The notes under the pieces are model-generated. The model searched no databases. It saw nothing but the letters and a program-made list of their open reading frames with translations, and was not told where the DNA came from. A program made the position numbers and the translations under genes. Shown piece after piece: positions 1 to 7,822 of a DNA stretch of 33,362 bases (positions are counted from its first letter, which is position 1; each line of letters begins with the position of its first letter). The stretch is from an uncultured Bacteriovorax sp. (GTDB taxonomy: Bacteria > Bdellovibrionota > Bacteriovoracia > Bacteriovoracales > Bacteriovoracaceae), in the NCBI GenBank assembly GCA_946480715.1, contig CAMLKK010000032.1, positions 1 to 33,362 of the forward strand, written 5' to 3'.

Positions 1-992
1 AAGACGAAAAATTTTTCGACTTCTGCGATTATTATTCAAAAGGCGATTATGAAAAGGCCGAAGTTCATTTAGTTCTGAATGGCGACATTCTCAATCTGAT
101 TCAAATTGATGTTGATGGTGTTTTCACTAATATTATTGATGATGAAGTGACGGTCCGAGCGATCGATGCCATTGTGAAAGGGCATCCGAAATTCTTTGAA
201 GGACTTCGTCGTTTCATCCGAATCCCCAATAAAAAAATCACTTACGTTATTGGGAATCACGATTCTGGTATGGCGTTCAAAGAAGCTCAAAATGCTCTCA
301 GACGTTATGTCGGTGAAGAATTGGAATTTTGTTTTGAAGCCAATATCAGTGGCGTGCATATCGAACACGGTCATCGTTTTGAAGTGATCAACACTGTTCC
401 TTCCGACAAATATTTTATGGAAGGTCCCAATGGGAAACTGATTCTCAATCTTCCATGGGGAACACTTTTTTGCATCAATCTCCTTCCTGTTTTACGTAAA
501 GATCGTCCGAACATTGATAAAGTTCGACCGCTATCGAGTTACGTGAAGTGGTGTTTTTTCTACGACTTTGCTTTTTTCTGGAAAATGACATTTCAAGTTT
601 GCCGTTATCTCATCCAGAGTAATTTCGATGAATACATCAAACAAAACAGAAATTTCAAAACAACACTTTCGATTTTAAAACAAATTACAATCTATCCTCT
701 CTATGGAAAAAAAGCGAAGGCCATTCTTCGTCGCAATCCAGGAGTGCACACAGTTGTCATGGGCCACACTCATGTTCAAGAGTGGCTGCGTTTTCCAGAG
801 AACAAATATTATTTTAACACTGGTACGTGGAACATGATTCCGCAGCTCGATGCCGGACAAATGGAAACGTCAACGAAGTTCACTTACGTGCAAATCAGAG
901 TTGATAAAGAAAAACGACAATTGCTCAATGGTACAATGAACCTATGGCAAGGAACGTGGAAACCCTTCCGTGAAGAGGTTTCCGCGCTCTAA
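1..992 (+). CDS. Metallophosphoesterase (calcineurin-like), 5' end missing
   Basis: The frame is open from base 3, so the gene starts upstream of the window and about 329 codons are visible. Metallophosphoesterase motifs appear in family order: NGDILNL (the GD metal-binding block) near the visible start, GNHD about 50 residues later, HGHRFE in the middle and MGHTHVQEW towards the C-terminus. The family uses two metal ions to hydrolyse phosphate mono- or diesters. The layout resembles UDP-2,3-diacylglucosamine hydrolase-like proteins, but the protein is longer than typical LpxH and lacks an obvious LpxH signature, so the substrate is unknown. The aromatic, hydrophobic stretch WCFFYDFAFFW may contact a membrane. 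It converges on the outer-membrane protein gene with a 6 bp gap. Confidence 0.85.
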   Translation, partial: DEKFFDFCDYYSKGDYEKAEVHLVLNGDILNLIQIDVDGVFTNIIDDEVTVRAIDAIVKGHPKFFEGLRRFIRIPNKKITYVIGNHDSGMAFKEAQNALRRYVGEELEFCFEANISGVHIEHGHRFEVINTVPSDKYFMEGPNGKLILNLPWGTLFCINLLPVLRKDRPNIDKVRPLSSYVKWCFFYDFAFFWKMTFQVCRYLIQSNFDEYIKQNRNFKTTLSILKQITIYPLYGKKAKAILRRNPGVHTVVMGHTHVQEWLRFPENKYYFNTGTWNMIPQLDAGQMETSTKFTYVQIRVDKEKRQLLNGTMNLWQGTWKPFREEVSAL

Positions 993-998
993 GTTTAA

Positions 999-1832
999 TT
1001 ATCTTTTGCCGCCACCCCATGTGATTCCCACACTGATGTAGACATATTTCTCTGAGCTATTAAATGATGAGCTTGATCCATCTTTATAAGTTTTTGGGGC
1101 AAGAGTTTTATTGTTCATTCCCACACCAGTTTGCAAATACACACCAGACTTGTGAATAAGACGTACACCAGCTTCAGCACCTACGCTGTAACCGATAGCG
1201 CCGCTGTAAACATCACCTTTATTTTTATAAGTACTATCAACAATAATCATTCCTCCATTCACACCGCCAACCATGTCGAGGCGAAATGATTTTGCTTTTA
1301 CGAGTGGAATGTTTGTTTGCAATCCGATTTTGACTGTTTGAAATTCATTGCTGATTCGGCCGAGTGAACTAACAGAACCAACCGGAAGCCCTGAACCAAT
1401 TGAGGTCACTTCCATTACAGAACGTGATTTTTCGTAACTTGCTTCAATACCCAAATGTTCAAACATCTGATAACCAAGTTTTACAGATCCAGCAAAAGCA
1501 CCTTCCGTACTTCCATCGAGTGAACCTGTTTTAGAAGAGAGAGTCACGCCGTTTGTTGTATACTTGGCATCGCTATCCACAGACATATTATTTTTAGCTG
1601 TCCATGTGATGAAGACACGTCCTTTTAAGTGGACGCCTTCTTTTGAATCGTTGTTTTTAGCATATTCAATCGCTGTAGGAGCGACACTGATTGAATCGGG
1701 ATGAACACCTAGTTCGCGAGCAACTTCCTCTTTAACCATTTCCTCTTGAAGGTTGAGATTTAACTCACTGGCCACGACAGATGCGCTTAATAGAGCAAAA
1801 AAAGCCGCCATAATGGAATGTTTTAAAGTCAT
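999..1832 (-). CDS. Predicted outer-membrane beta-barrel protein, secreted
   Basis: 277 residues starting with a Sec signal peptide (MTLKHSIMAAFFALLSASVVAS, cleavage probably after Ala-Ser near residue 22). A charged N-terminal part of the mature protein (about residues 23-65) is followed by alternating hydrophobic/polar segments rich in Gly, Ser, Thr and Tyr. The C-terminus has a strand-like YVYISVGITWGG. This pattern suggests a small OmpA/OmpW-like barrel of about eight strands, but I recognise no named family. The gene stands alone, with a promoter and palindromic operator-like site upstream. A soluble periplasmic beta-protein is the alternative. Confidence 0.7.
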   Translation of the reverse strand: MTLKHSIMAAFFALLSASVVASELNLNLQEEMVKEEVARELGVHPDSISVAPTAIEYAKNNDSKEGVHLKGRVFITWTAKNNMSVDSDAKYTTNGVTLSSKTGSLDGSTEGAFAGSVKLGYQMFEHLGIEASYEKSRSVMEVTSIGSGLPVGSVSSLGRISNEFQTVKIGLQTNIPLVKAKSFRLDMVGGVNGGMIIVDSTYKNKGDVYSGAIGYSVGAEAGVRLIHKSGVYLQTGVGMNNKTLAPKTYKDGSSSSFNSSEKYVYISVGITWGGGKR

Positions 1833-1888
1833 TTGATTACCCTCACATGATATTTGTTTGCATTTTAACTTAGGAGGGAGGGGAACGA

Positions 1889-1933
1889 AGTATAGACGGT
1901 AAAAAGGGAAAGGGGGTGTCTAATATTTAGACA
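1889..1933 (-). promoter_or_regulatory. Promoter with palindromic operator upstream of the barrel gene
   Basis: On the minus strand a TATACT -10 box lies at 1889-1894 without a good -35. Further upstream is a perfect inverted repeat, TGTCTAA-N3-TTAGACA (1917-1933). With the start of transcription placed about 7 bases after the -10 box (near 1882), the palindrome is centred near -43, the usual place for an activator that compensates for a weak -35. The distal arm touches the A-tract of the terminator at 1933-1960. The assignment is inferred from spacing only. Confidence 0.4.
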
Positions 1934-1960
1934 AAAAAAAAGGGCCGTTTGAAACGGCCC
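1933..1960 (-). terminator. Intrinsic terminator of the histone-like gene
   Basis: GGGCCGTTT-G-AAACGGCCC (1942-1960) is a near-perfect stem. On the minus strand it is followed by nine consecutive T residues (A-run 1933-1941 on the plus strand). It sits 10 bases beyond the stop codon of the lysine-rich protein gene, the classic position and structure of a Rho-independent terminator. Confidence 0.9.
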
Positions 1961-1969
1961 CTATGGAAT

Positions 1970-2278
1970 CTATGCTTTTTTAGCCGCTTTTTTGGTAGCT
2001 TTTTTCACTGGCGCTTTTCTTGTCGCCTTCTTTTTAACTTTTTTCTTCATTACAGATTCAACTTTCTTTTGAATCTTATTAAGTTCTTTCTTTTGCTCAT
2101 CCATAAACTTACGAGCTTTTTTCACTTCGGCCTGAACAGTTTTTTCAATTTTCTTTTCAAGGTTTTTCTTCTCAGATTGGAACTTTGAAACAAGTCCAGT
2201 CACTAAGTGTTTCTTTCTTAGTTTTTCAATTTCATGTTTCAAGTCTTGAAAAGATTTTAGCAATTGCTTTTTGTCCAT
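1970..2278 (-). CDS. Lysine-rich histone H1-like / coiled-coil protein
   Basis: 102 residues. Residues 1-75 are strongly helical and charged, with heptad-like spacing (LKHEIEKLRKK, KKNLEKKIEKTV, KKELNKIQKKVESV), suggesting a coiled coil. Residues 76-102 are a Lys/Ala/Pro tail (KKKATRKAPVKKATKKAAKKA) like the C-terminal tails of bacterial H1-like proteins. Such tails bind DNA non-specifically and compact the nucleoid. Start: ATG with a strong AAGGAGA ribosome site. It has its own terminator, so it is probably a single, well-expressed transcript. DNA binding is inferred from composition; a phasin-like role is a weaker alternative. Confidence 0.75.
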   Translation of the reverse strand: MDKKQLLKSFQDLKHEIEKLRKKHLVTGLVSKFQSEKKNLEKKIEKTVQAEVKKARKFMDEQKKELNKIQKKVESVMKKKVKKKATRKAPVKKATKKAAKKA

Positions 2279-2301
2279 GGTCGATTTCTCCTTAAGAACG
2301 T

Positions 2302-4092
2302 TTATAGCATTTTTTTACTTATCGGGACTCGATGGCCAAAACCAAAACTTTTTGGTTTCACTTTAAGTATAGGGCAAAATTGTTTGCGTTTATACTCTGA
2401 TTTCGACAAAAGTTGATAAACTTTTAAAACTTCCTCTTTTTGATGGCCGCGTTTGATAAGGTCAGTGGCCGTAAAACGAGAGGAGAGCAGGGCCTCGAGA
2501 ATGGGGTCTAGTCGATCGTAGGGAGGAAGCGAGTGAGAGTCTTCCTGATTTTCCCTTAATTCCGCAGAAGGAGGACGTTTAATGATGTCTTCCGGAATGA
2601 TTAAACCGTGTTTTTTATTGATCCATTCCGCGATCTGGAAGACTTCTGATTTCCATAGATCACCTAAAACCGAAAGCGCTCCGACGCTATCGCCGTAGAT
2701 TGTTGAGTAACCTACGGCAAGTTCAGATTTATTGGAAGTATTGAGCACAACCGAGTTAACAGCATTACTGCGCATGTAAATGAGCGCACCTCTTAAACGG
2801 CTTTGGATATTTTCATCGGCCACACCTACTAGCTCCTGGCCGAAATTATCGCGATAACTTGATTTAATCGTAGAGTGAATAAACTTGATCGGCATCGACG
2901 TAAGTTTAATTCCTAGATTACGGCAGAGGTCGTAACTCAAATCAAACGAGAGGGAACTTGAAAACAGTCCTGGCATGAACACGGCTTCAATTTCAATCAT
3001 CGTCGTCTTTTGTAGCAAGTGAAGGAGAGCAAGAACAAGTGAAGAATCCATTCCGCCCGATAGAGCAATCGTAAATTTCTTCATTACATTTTTATAAACG
3101 TAGTCTTTAATTCCCAATAGAAGGGCATCGACAATTTCTTCACACTCATCATCCGAGAGCGGTAGAAGGCGAAGTGTATCGGCACTCAAACGTGAATTGA
3201 AAATGGTCGACCAGCCATTCGAATAATGGTGAAAAGGGCGGACACTTTCTTTTTTCGGTTCTTGAAAATTAGACCATGTCCACGTGAGAACTTGTGGTTT
3301 AAAAGCTTCGCCTAAGCGAACAATCTCATTGCCGTCGACAATAAAACTTTGTCCATCAAAAATAATCTCATCTTCAGCACCCACACGATTAACATACACA
3401 AATGGAGCGCGAAGTTTTTGTGAAATTTCAAGAGCACGATTAATTCTTAAATCGAGCTTTCCGAGATGATAAGGGCTAGCAGAAATATTAATCACCAGAT
3501 CACACTTCATCTTTTGCGTTTCAAAAGCAGTCACTAATCCATCAACAGGATCTTGTTCATGAAGATGCGCAAACCACATATCTTCACAAATCAGCAGTCC
3601 AATATTTTTTCCCATAAACTGGAAAATTCCTGGTGTGTGACCAGGAGTAAAATATTTTTTCTCATCGTAGATGTCATAGTTCGGAAGCAGTTGTTTAGTA
3701 TACAAACACTGCATTTCTTTACCAGGCTCTAAAATGTACATTACGTTTTCAATCTGCGTGGGCCAGCCGACATTATCAAATTCATAACGAAGTCCGCCCA
3801 TGACTAGGGCCATTTGTTCACCAGCTGGTGCTTTCAGCTGATGTTGTGACCAAGATGAAAGATCGTCGAGGAAGGCGAGATAATCATCAATAAAACTTTT
3901 TTTCAATACGAGATCTTGAAGGGGATATCCCGCCGTAAAGAGCTCTGGAAAGATATGCAGCCCACCTGATTTTGGACGTTGAAAAGTCGCCGTAAGGTAC
4001 TTAAAGATTCCTTCGAAGTCGGCAATTTCATGGTGTGTTTGATGAAGATTTATTTGCATGAATGCAAGCGCCTTGATAAATTTGGTTCTCAA
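2302..4092 (-). CDS. nadE: Glutamine-dependent NAD+ synthetase
   Basis: Two-domain NadE catalysing the last step of NAD synthesis: amidation of deamido-NAD with ammonia from glutamine, using ATP. The N-terminal nitrilase-type glutaminase domain (about 5-270) has the Glu-Lys-Cys triad as Glu50 (FPELF), Lys133 (TKQLLPNYD) and Cys169 (LLICEDMW). The C-terminal synthetase domain (about 315-596) has the PP-loop SGGMDS at 345-350, and later NTSNKSELAVGYSTIYGD and RPPSAELRENQ. The length, about 596 residues, is normal for this class. The start is uncertain: TTG at 4092 keeps the expected first beta strand (IKALAFMQIN) but has no clear ribosome site, while ATG at 4059 would cut that strand. The gene is divergent from the DMT exporter. 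Confidence 0.95.
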   Translation of the reverse strand: MRTKFIKALAFMQINLHQTHHEIADFEGIFKYLTATFQRPKSGGLHIFPELFTAGYPLQDLVLKKSFIDDYLAFLDDLSSWSQHQLKAPAGEQMALVMGGLRYEFDNVGWPTQIENVMYILEPGKEMQCLYTKQLLPNYDIYDEKKYFTPGHTPGIFQFMGKNIGLLICEDMWFAHLHEQDPVDGLVTAFETQKMKCDLVINISASPYHLGKLDLRINRALEISQKLRAPFVYVNRVGAEDEIIFDGQSFIVDGNEIVRLGEAFKPQVLTWTWSNFQEPKKESVRPFHHYSNGWSTIFNSRLSADTLRLLPLSDDECEEIVDALLLGIKDYVYKNVMKKFTIALSGGMDSSLVLALLHLLQKTTMIEIEAVFMPGLFSSSLSFDLSYDLCRNLGIKLTSMPIKFIHSTIKSSYRDNFGQELVGVADENIQSRLRGALIYMRSNAVNSVVLNTSNKSELAVGYSTIYGDSVGALSVLGDLWKSEVFQIAEWINKKHGLIIPEDIIKRPPSAELRENQEDSHSLPPYDRLDPILEALLSSRFTATDLIKRGHQKEEVLKVYQLLSKSEYKRKQFCPILKVKPKSFGFGHRVPISKKML

Positions 4093-4117
4093 TTATGATA
4101 CGTCTAAAGGAATTGTT

Positions 4118-5023
4118 GTGGTAGGTTTTTTTTGTATAGTACTCGCAGGACTTCTTTGGGCAATTGATACACTCATTCGCTATCCACTTTTAGGCTCTGG
4201 TGTCTCAGCAGAAAAAATCGTTTTCGTCGAACATCTTTTTCTTTCACTAATTTTCATCCCGCTTCTTTTTAAAGAAACTAAAAAAATCGGCAATATTAAA
4301 TTATCGACAATTTTTTATTTCATCGTCATCGGAATTTTTGGTTCGGCCATTGCCACATTGTGTTTCACAAAAGCGTTCATGATGATCAACCCTTCGCTCG
4401 TTATTTTACTGCAAAAACTGCAGCCGATCGTAGCGATTTCGGGAGCTCGTTTTTTCCTCGGTGAAAAAGTTAAACCTCAGTTCTATATTTTCGGTTTCCT
4501 CTCTCTCGTTGGAGGTTTCCTCATTTCTTCGGCCGATATTTTACCAGGGCTATCGCAGCTCGATTTTTCACCGGCCCTTTTAGGAAAAACGGCCATGATG
4601 GGTTATGGCCTCACTCTTATCGCTGTCTTTAGCTGGGGAGCGTCTACGGTTTTTGGAAAAAAACTTTCTGGTCAGGGCTTTGACGAAATTCAAATTATGG
4701 GCGGTCGCTTTATTCTTGGATTTGCCTTTATGGCCTTCTATGTCTCAACCCAATTTGGCGGTCTTAATCTCGATTGGAACTTTGCTGTCTACGGAAAAAT
4801 TCTCGCTATGGTGCTTCTTTCAGGCCTCATGGGAATGTACGTGTATTACAAAGGTCTCAAACTCATCTCTGCCCGAGTCACAGCACTTGCAGAAATGTTC
4901 TTCCCATTTAGTGCCGTGGCTATCAACTGGGTCTTTCTCGATGCTAAACTCCTTCCGATTCAGCTGTTAGGGGCGGTGATTCTCATCGTGTCATCAGCAG
5001 TCATTCAGCTTAAGAATTATTAA
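4118..5023 (+). CDS. DMT-superfamily (EamA) transporter
   Basis: Inner-membrane protein of about 301 residues with ten predicted hydrophobic helices in two repeats of five, the EamA layout of drug/metabolite exporters. A repeat-type motif is visible around PSLVILLQKLQPIVAISGARFFLGE, ending in the helix-cap Glu typical of each EamA half. I chose GTG at 4118 because AAAGGA lies 6 bases upstream and translation then starts with VGFFCIVLAGLLWAID, the usual EamA N-terminus. The longer reading from 4058 would overlap the start of nadE on the other strand. The substrate cannot be predicted. It may share a transcript with the epimerase gene 28 bases downstream. Confidence 0.85.
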   Translation: MVGFFCIVLAGLLWAIDTLIRYPLLGSGVSAEKIVFVEHLFLSLIFIPLLFKETKKIGNIKLSTIFYFIVIGIFGSAIATLCFTKAFMMINPSLVILLQKLQPIVAISGARFFLGEKVKPQFYIFGFLSLVGGFLISSADILPGLSQLDFSPALLGKTAMMGYGLTLIAVFSWGASTVFGKKLSGQGFDEIQIMGGRFILGFAFMAFYVSTQFGGLNLDWNFAVYGKILAMVLLSGLMGMYVYYKGLKLISARVTALAEMFFPFSAVAINWVFLDAKLLPIQLLGAVILIVSSAVIQLKNY

Positions 5024-5051
5024 TTCGATTTAAGAGCGTGGAGAGTAAAGC

Positions 5052-6023
5052 ATGGGCCGAATACTGACCCCTCCGAGTCTGGAAGGAAAAACTTTTTTAG
5101 TAGCAGGCGCAGCTGGTTTTTTACCCAGTACACTTTGTGAGTTTTATTTAAATCTCGGGGCGCGGGTGATCGGTCTCGATAATTACATCACGGGGTCCGT
5201 CTCTAATATCGACATTCTCACCAGCTATAAGAATTTTGAATTCCACGAAGTAAACATTTATGAACGAATTCCAAATTTTCGCGATCTGAAGATCGATTAC
5301 ATTCTTTCAATGGCAAGCCCGGCTTCACCCATTGATTTTTCAAGCATTCCGCTCGAAATTTTACGTGTTAATAGTGAAGGCACACTTAGATTACTTGAGC
5401 TAGCTCAGGAAAAACGCTCACGTTTCCTTGAGGCCTCGACAAGTGAAGTCTATGGCGATCCGGAGATCCATCCTCAGCATGAAAATTATTTGGGACACGT
5501 GAATCCTATTGGACCACGATCTTGTTATGATGAATCCAAACGTTTTGCTGAAGCGCTCACGATGACATATAATCGCAAGTATCAAGTCGATACTCGTATC
5601 GTGCGCATCTTTAATACCTACGGTCCGCGCATGCGTCCGAATGATGGGAGAGTGATTCCCAACTTCATTACGCAAGCATTGGCAGGAGAAGATCTCACGA
5701 TCTACGGCGATGGCTCTCAGACACGTTCATACTGTTACTCCACTGATATGGTCCAAGCGATTCATACAGTGCTCATGAGTGATGAAGTATCTCCGGTGAA
5801 TGTGGGAAATCCAGACGAGTATACGATTCTTGAAACGGCCGAAACGATCATCAGAGTTTTAGGAAGTTCGTCGAAAATAACTTATCTTCCTCTGCCGACC
5901 GATGATCCAAAACGAAGACGACCTGACATCACGAAGCTGCAAAGTTTTTCCGACTTCGCTCCGATTGTGACTTTTGAACAGGGAATTCGACAGACGGCCG
6001 AGTATTTTAAAAATCTCGTTTAG
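5052..6023 (+). CDS. NAD-dependent epimerase/dehydratase, UDP-xylose synthase-like
   Basis: 323-residue extended SDR protein. It matches the UDP-glucuronate decarboxylase (UXS) layout: SPASP followed by a helix at about 95, the Ser/Thr block STSEVYGDP, the catalytic YDESK, and the RIFNTYGPRM-DGRVIPNF stretch and TIYGDGSQTRSYCYSTDMV typical of UXS and RmlB-like enzymes. UXS makes UDP-xylose from UDP-glucuronate. Oddly, the Rossmann loop reads GAAGFLPST where the family has G-x-x-G-F-x-G, so the third glycine is Pro25. Start: ATG with GGAGAG 6-8 bases upstream. The glycosyltransferase gene follows after 18 bases, probably in the same operon for a surface glycan. Confidence 0.85.
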   Translation: MGRILTPPSLEGKTFLVAGAAGFLPSTLCEFYLNLGARVIGLDNYITGSVSNIDILTSYKNFEFHEVNIYERIPNFRDLKIDYILSMASPASPIDFSSIPLEILRVNSEGTLRLLELAQEKRSRFLEASTSEVYGDPEIHPQHENYLGHVNPIGPRSCYDESKRFAEALTMTYNRKYQVDTRIVRIFNTYGPRMRPNDGRVIPNFITQALAGEDLTIYGDGSQTRSYCYSTDMVQAIHTVLMSDEVSPVNVGNPDEYTILETAETIIRVLGSSSKITYLPLPTDDPKRRRPDITKLQSFSDFAPIVTFEQGIRQTAEYFKNLV

Positions 6024-6041
6024 CCAAGGAATGTGAATCCC

Positions 6042-7088
6042 ATGAAAGTTGCTATTACTTGTGATCATCTACTCGCTCGCAACCATTACACTGAAATCAT
6101 CGAGAGCCTCTGTGAAATTTTTCCCGATGCACCGATCTATTGTTTCGCTCACAAAAAAGGTGCGATCTTAGGCCACATCGAACAGAGAAAAATTCGCTCA
6201 ACCGGTCTTTCAAATGTAGTAACGACAGAAGAAGAATTTTATTCTCACGCTCACAAGCTTCCCTCACTTGCAAAAAACCTTTATGTCTCTTGCGAATATG
6301 AACTCGTCATCAACGTTTCAAAAGGATTCTCTCAAGGAATCAAACGCTGTGATAAAAGTAAGCTCCTCACTTACTTATACGATCTCGATCTCGACGGAAA
6401 AATCAACAAAACTTTCCTGCAAAAAATCTTCGCGCCATTCGTGAAGAACTGGGTGGAAAAATCTTTAAAAAGCGCCGATCAACTTTTCGTCACAAGAGAA
6501 GATTTAGCGAAAGCATTGAAGCCCATTAATCCAGGCGTAGAAGTGATGGCCCCGCCCTTTCGCGTTTCAGATTATGCTCTTTTTCCAAAAGACATGTTCA
6601 AACACCATTTCTATTTGATCGAAGCTCAAGGCCTAAACACTGATCAGGCCAAAAAAATAATGGAGTGGATGAAAGAGTGGAATTACCAATTTCAGTTTAT
6701 TGGTCAAGATGAACACTTGGCGAATCTAAAAGCAGGCCAGCCAGAAAATACTTTTTTCGGAAACCGTTGCAGCGGCGAACACGTTCCCGTCATGGCCGCT
6801 TCACGCGCACTCATCAGCTTCAACACAGAAACGTTCCCACAATACCCGCTAGGCACACTCGCAACCGGCCGCCCGGTCATCGTCACACGCGCTTTAAAAA
6901 AATGGATTGAAGGAACAGGAATTTCATTTGTTGATGGCCTCGATAAAGAGTCATTTCACAAGGCCCTCCAAGAAGTCGACACTCATGAAAAAGATCTCGA
7001 GGGTCAAAAACTCCGCGCTCACGTCATGGCCTATCACGATGTAAAATTCAAAGCAGCGATGAAGAGAGTCTTAGACAAATTGTCGTAG
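6042..7088 (+). CDS. Glycosyltransferase (GT-B type, group 1-like)
   Basis: 348 residues. The N-terminal half begins with MKVAITCDHLLARNHYTEI, as in GT-B enzymes. The second half has a Rossmann-like donor domain (YLIEAQGLNTDQAKKIMEWM, then FQFIGQDEHLANL), followed by FFGNRCSGEHVPVMAASRALIS and ETFPQYPLGTLATGRPVIVT. This is the usual site where a GT4-type enzyme holds the nucleotide sugar (E-x7-E is replaced by ETFPQYPLGTLATG). ATG at 6042 is preferred over GTG at 6033, which is only 2 bases from the AAGGA site. It lies just downstream of the UXS-like gene, so a xylosyl or related sugar donor is plausible but unproven. The 3' end overlaps the transposase gene by 18 bp. Confidence 0.8.
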   Translation: MKVAITCDHLLARNHYTEIIESLCEIFPDAPIYCFAHKKGAILGHIEQRKIRSTGLSNVVTTEEEFYSHAHKLPSLAKNLYVSCEYELVINVSKGFSQGIKRCDKSKLLTYLYDLDLDGKINKTFLQKIFAPFVKNWVEKSLKSADQLFVTREDLAKALKPINPGVEVMAPPFRVSDYALFPKDMFKHHFYLIEAQGLNTDQAKKIMEWMKEWNYQFQFIGQDEHLANLKAGQPENTFFGNRCSGEHVPVMAASRALISFNTETFPQYPLGTLATGRPVIVTRALKKWIEGTGISFVDGLDKESFHKALQEVDTHEKDLEGQKLRAHVMAYHDVKFKAAMKRVLDKLS

Positions 7089-7688
7089 AAGAGCGCTCTC
7101 CGGATCACCTAGAGTTAAGAGCAATTCATCCCGCCACCGCTTAAGCGTGGAATCAAATCGTATTCTCAACTTCGGAAACAAAATCGAAAAATCTTCCAAC
7201 ATCAAAAGCGAATTATATTCATTCAAGAGCGTACTGCTCTTATGTTTAACCGCATTCCCAAGAATGTAGGTGAGAGCATTCTTAACTTCAGTCGGCGTCT
7301 TAAGTTTCCGGAAATGATATCTCGTCTTAAAAACTTTCCCAGTCGCCGATTTCAGCTTATTAATCCCTTTCGAAAGCGAAATCCCAAACGATTGCATCCC
7401 ACGCCCCAACGTCTCGTTGTCATCAACTTCCACCATCATATGAACATGATCATACTCAAGCGTATAATGAACAATATTGAGCCCAATCACCCGCGCCTTA
7501 CAAATCGCCTTCCTCAAAACCCGCAACACCTGCTTATTCTTCAACCCAGCTTTCGCTTTCTCAACTTTCACCGTCAAATGCAAAACCGTAAGCCGCTTAA
7601 TCTCATCGCGCGCAATATGTCTCACCCCACGATCATGAATCGCAGGCCTTCCCGCACCTTTAATGTTGAATAACGTCTTTTTCTTCAT
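7071..7688 (-). CDS. REP-associated (IS200/Y1-like) tyrosine transposase
   Basis: 205 residues with the HUH nuclease motif HVH at 81-83 (YDHVHMMVE) and a candidate catalytic tyrosine, Tyr141 (LTYILGNAVKH). This is the order seen in Y1 single-strand transposases of the RAYT group, which cut and join DNA at REP hairpins. N-terminal RPAIHDRGVRHIAR and the following beta strands also fit this group. The ATG at 7688 gives MKKKTLF; TTG at 7721 would add 11 residues without a ribosome site. No IS200-type ends or TnpB partner are visible, and a single inverted repeat lies just upstream. RAYTs are usually domesticated single-copy genes. Its stop lies inside the last codons of the glycosyltransferase gene. 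Confidence 0.85.
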   Translation of the reverse strand: MKKKTLFNIKGAGRPAIHDRGVRHIARDEIKRLTVLHLTVKVEKAKAGLKNKQVLRVLRKAICKARVIGLNIVHYTLEYDHVHMMVEVDDNETLGRGMQSFGISLSKGINKLKSATGKVFKTRYHFRKLKTPTEVKNALTYILGNAVKHKSSTLLNEYNSLLMLEDFSILFPKLRIRFDSTLKRWRDELLLTLGDPESALLRQFV

Positions 7689-7719
7689 TTTTATCCAGTC
7701 ATTTTCTTTCGAAAGGGCC

Positions 7720-7753
7720 AAAGATTCGAGATCTTTAAGGGTCTCAAATCTTT
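7720..7753. repeat. Inverted repeat upstream of the REP-type transposase
   Basis: AAAGATTCGAGA (7720-7731) and TCTCAAATCTTT (7742-7753) form 12-base arms around a 10-base spacer. The one mismatch becomes a G-U pair in minus-strand RNA. It lies about 30 bases upstream of the transposase ATG, so it could be a REP-like target, an mRNA leader hairpin that limits transposase expression, or a terminator remnant. No T-run follows on either strand, and I did not find a second copy in the window. Confidence 0.5.
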
Positions 7754-7822
7754 TGGGCTTAGAACTGTATTTTAATTTAGGCAGATATTGTCGTCAAGAG
7801 ATTTTCATGGTAAAAATTATTT

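Noticed and set aside
1..992. Calling the first gene lpxH
   Set aside because: Metallophosphoesterase motifs are clear, but length and sequence do not identify the lipid A enzyme, and the 5' end is missing.
1949..2188. Phe/Leu-rich reading frame antisense to the lysine-rich gene
   Set aside because: It is the complement of Lys/Ala codons, has no ribosome site and runs through the clear histone-like gene.
4059..4117. N-terminal extension of the DMT transporter back to 4058
   Set aside because: It overlaps the nadE start on the other strand, and GTG at 4118 has a better-placed AAAGGA site and a typical EamA N-terminus.
7090..7099. AGAGCGCTCT palindrome as a REP or att site
   Set aside because: A single 10-bp palindrome inside the transposase reading frame, with no second copy seen.
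7242..7673. 143-codon frame antisense to the transposase gene
   Set aside because: Arg/Asn/Pro-rich with no recognisable domain; the opposite strand carries the HUH and tyrosine motifs.
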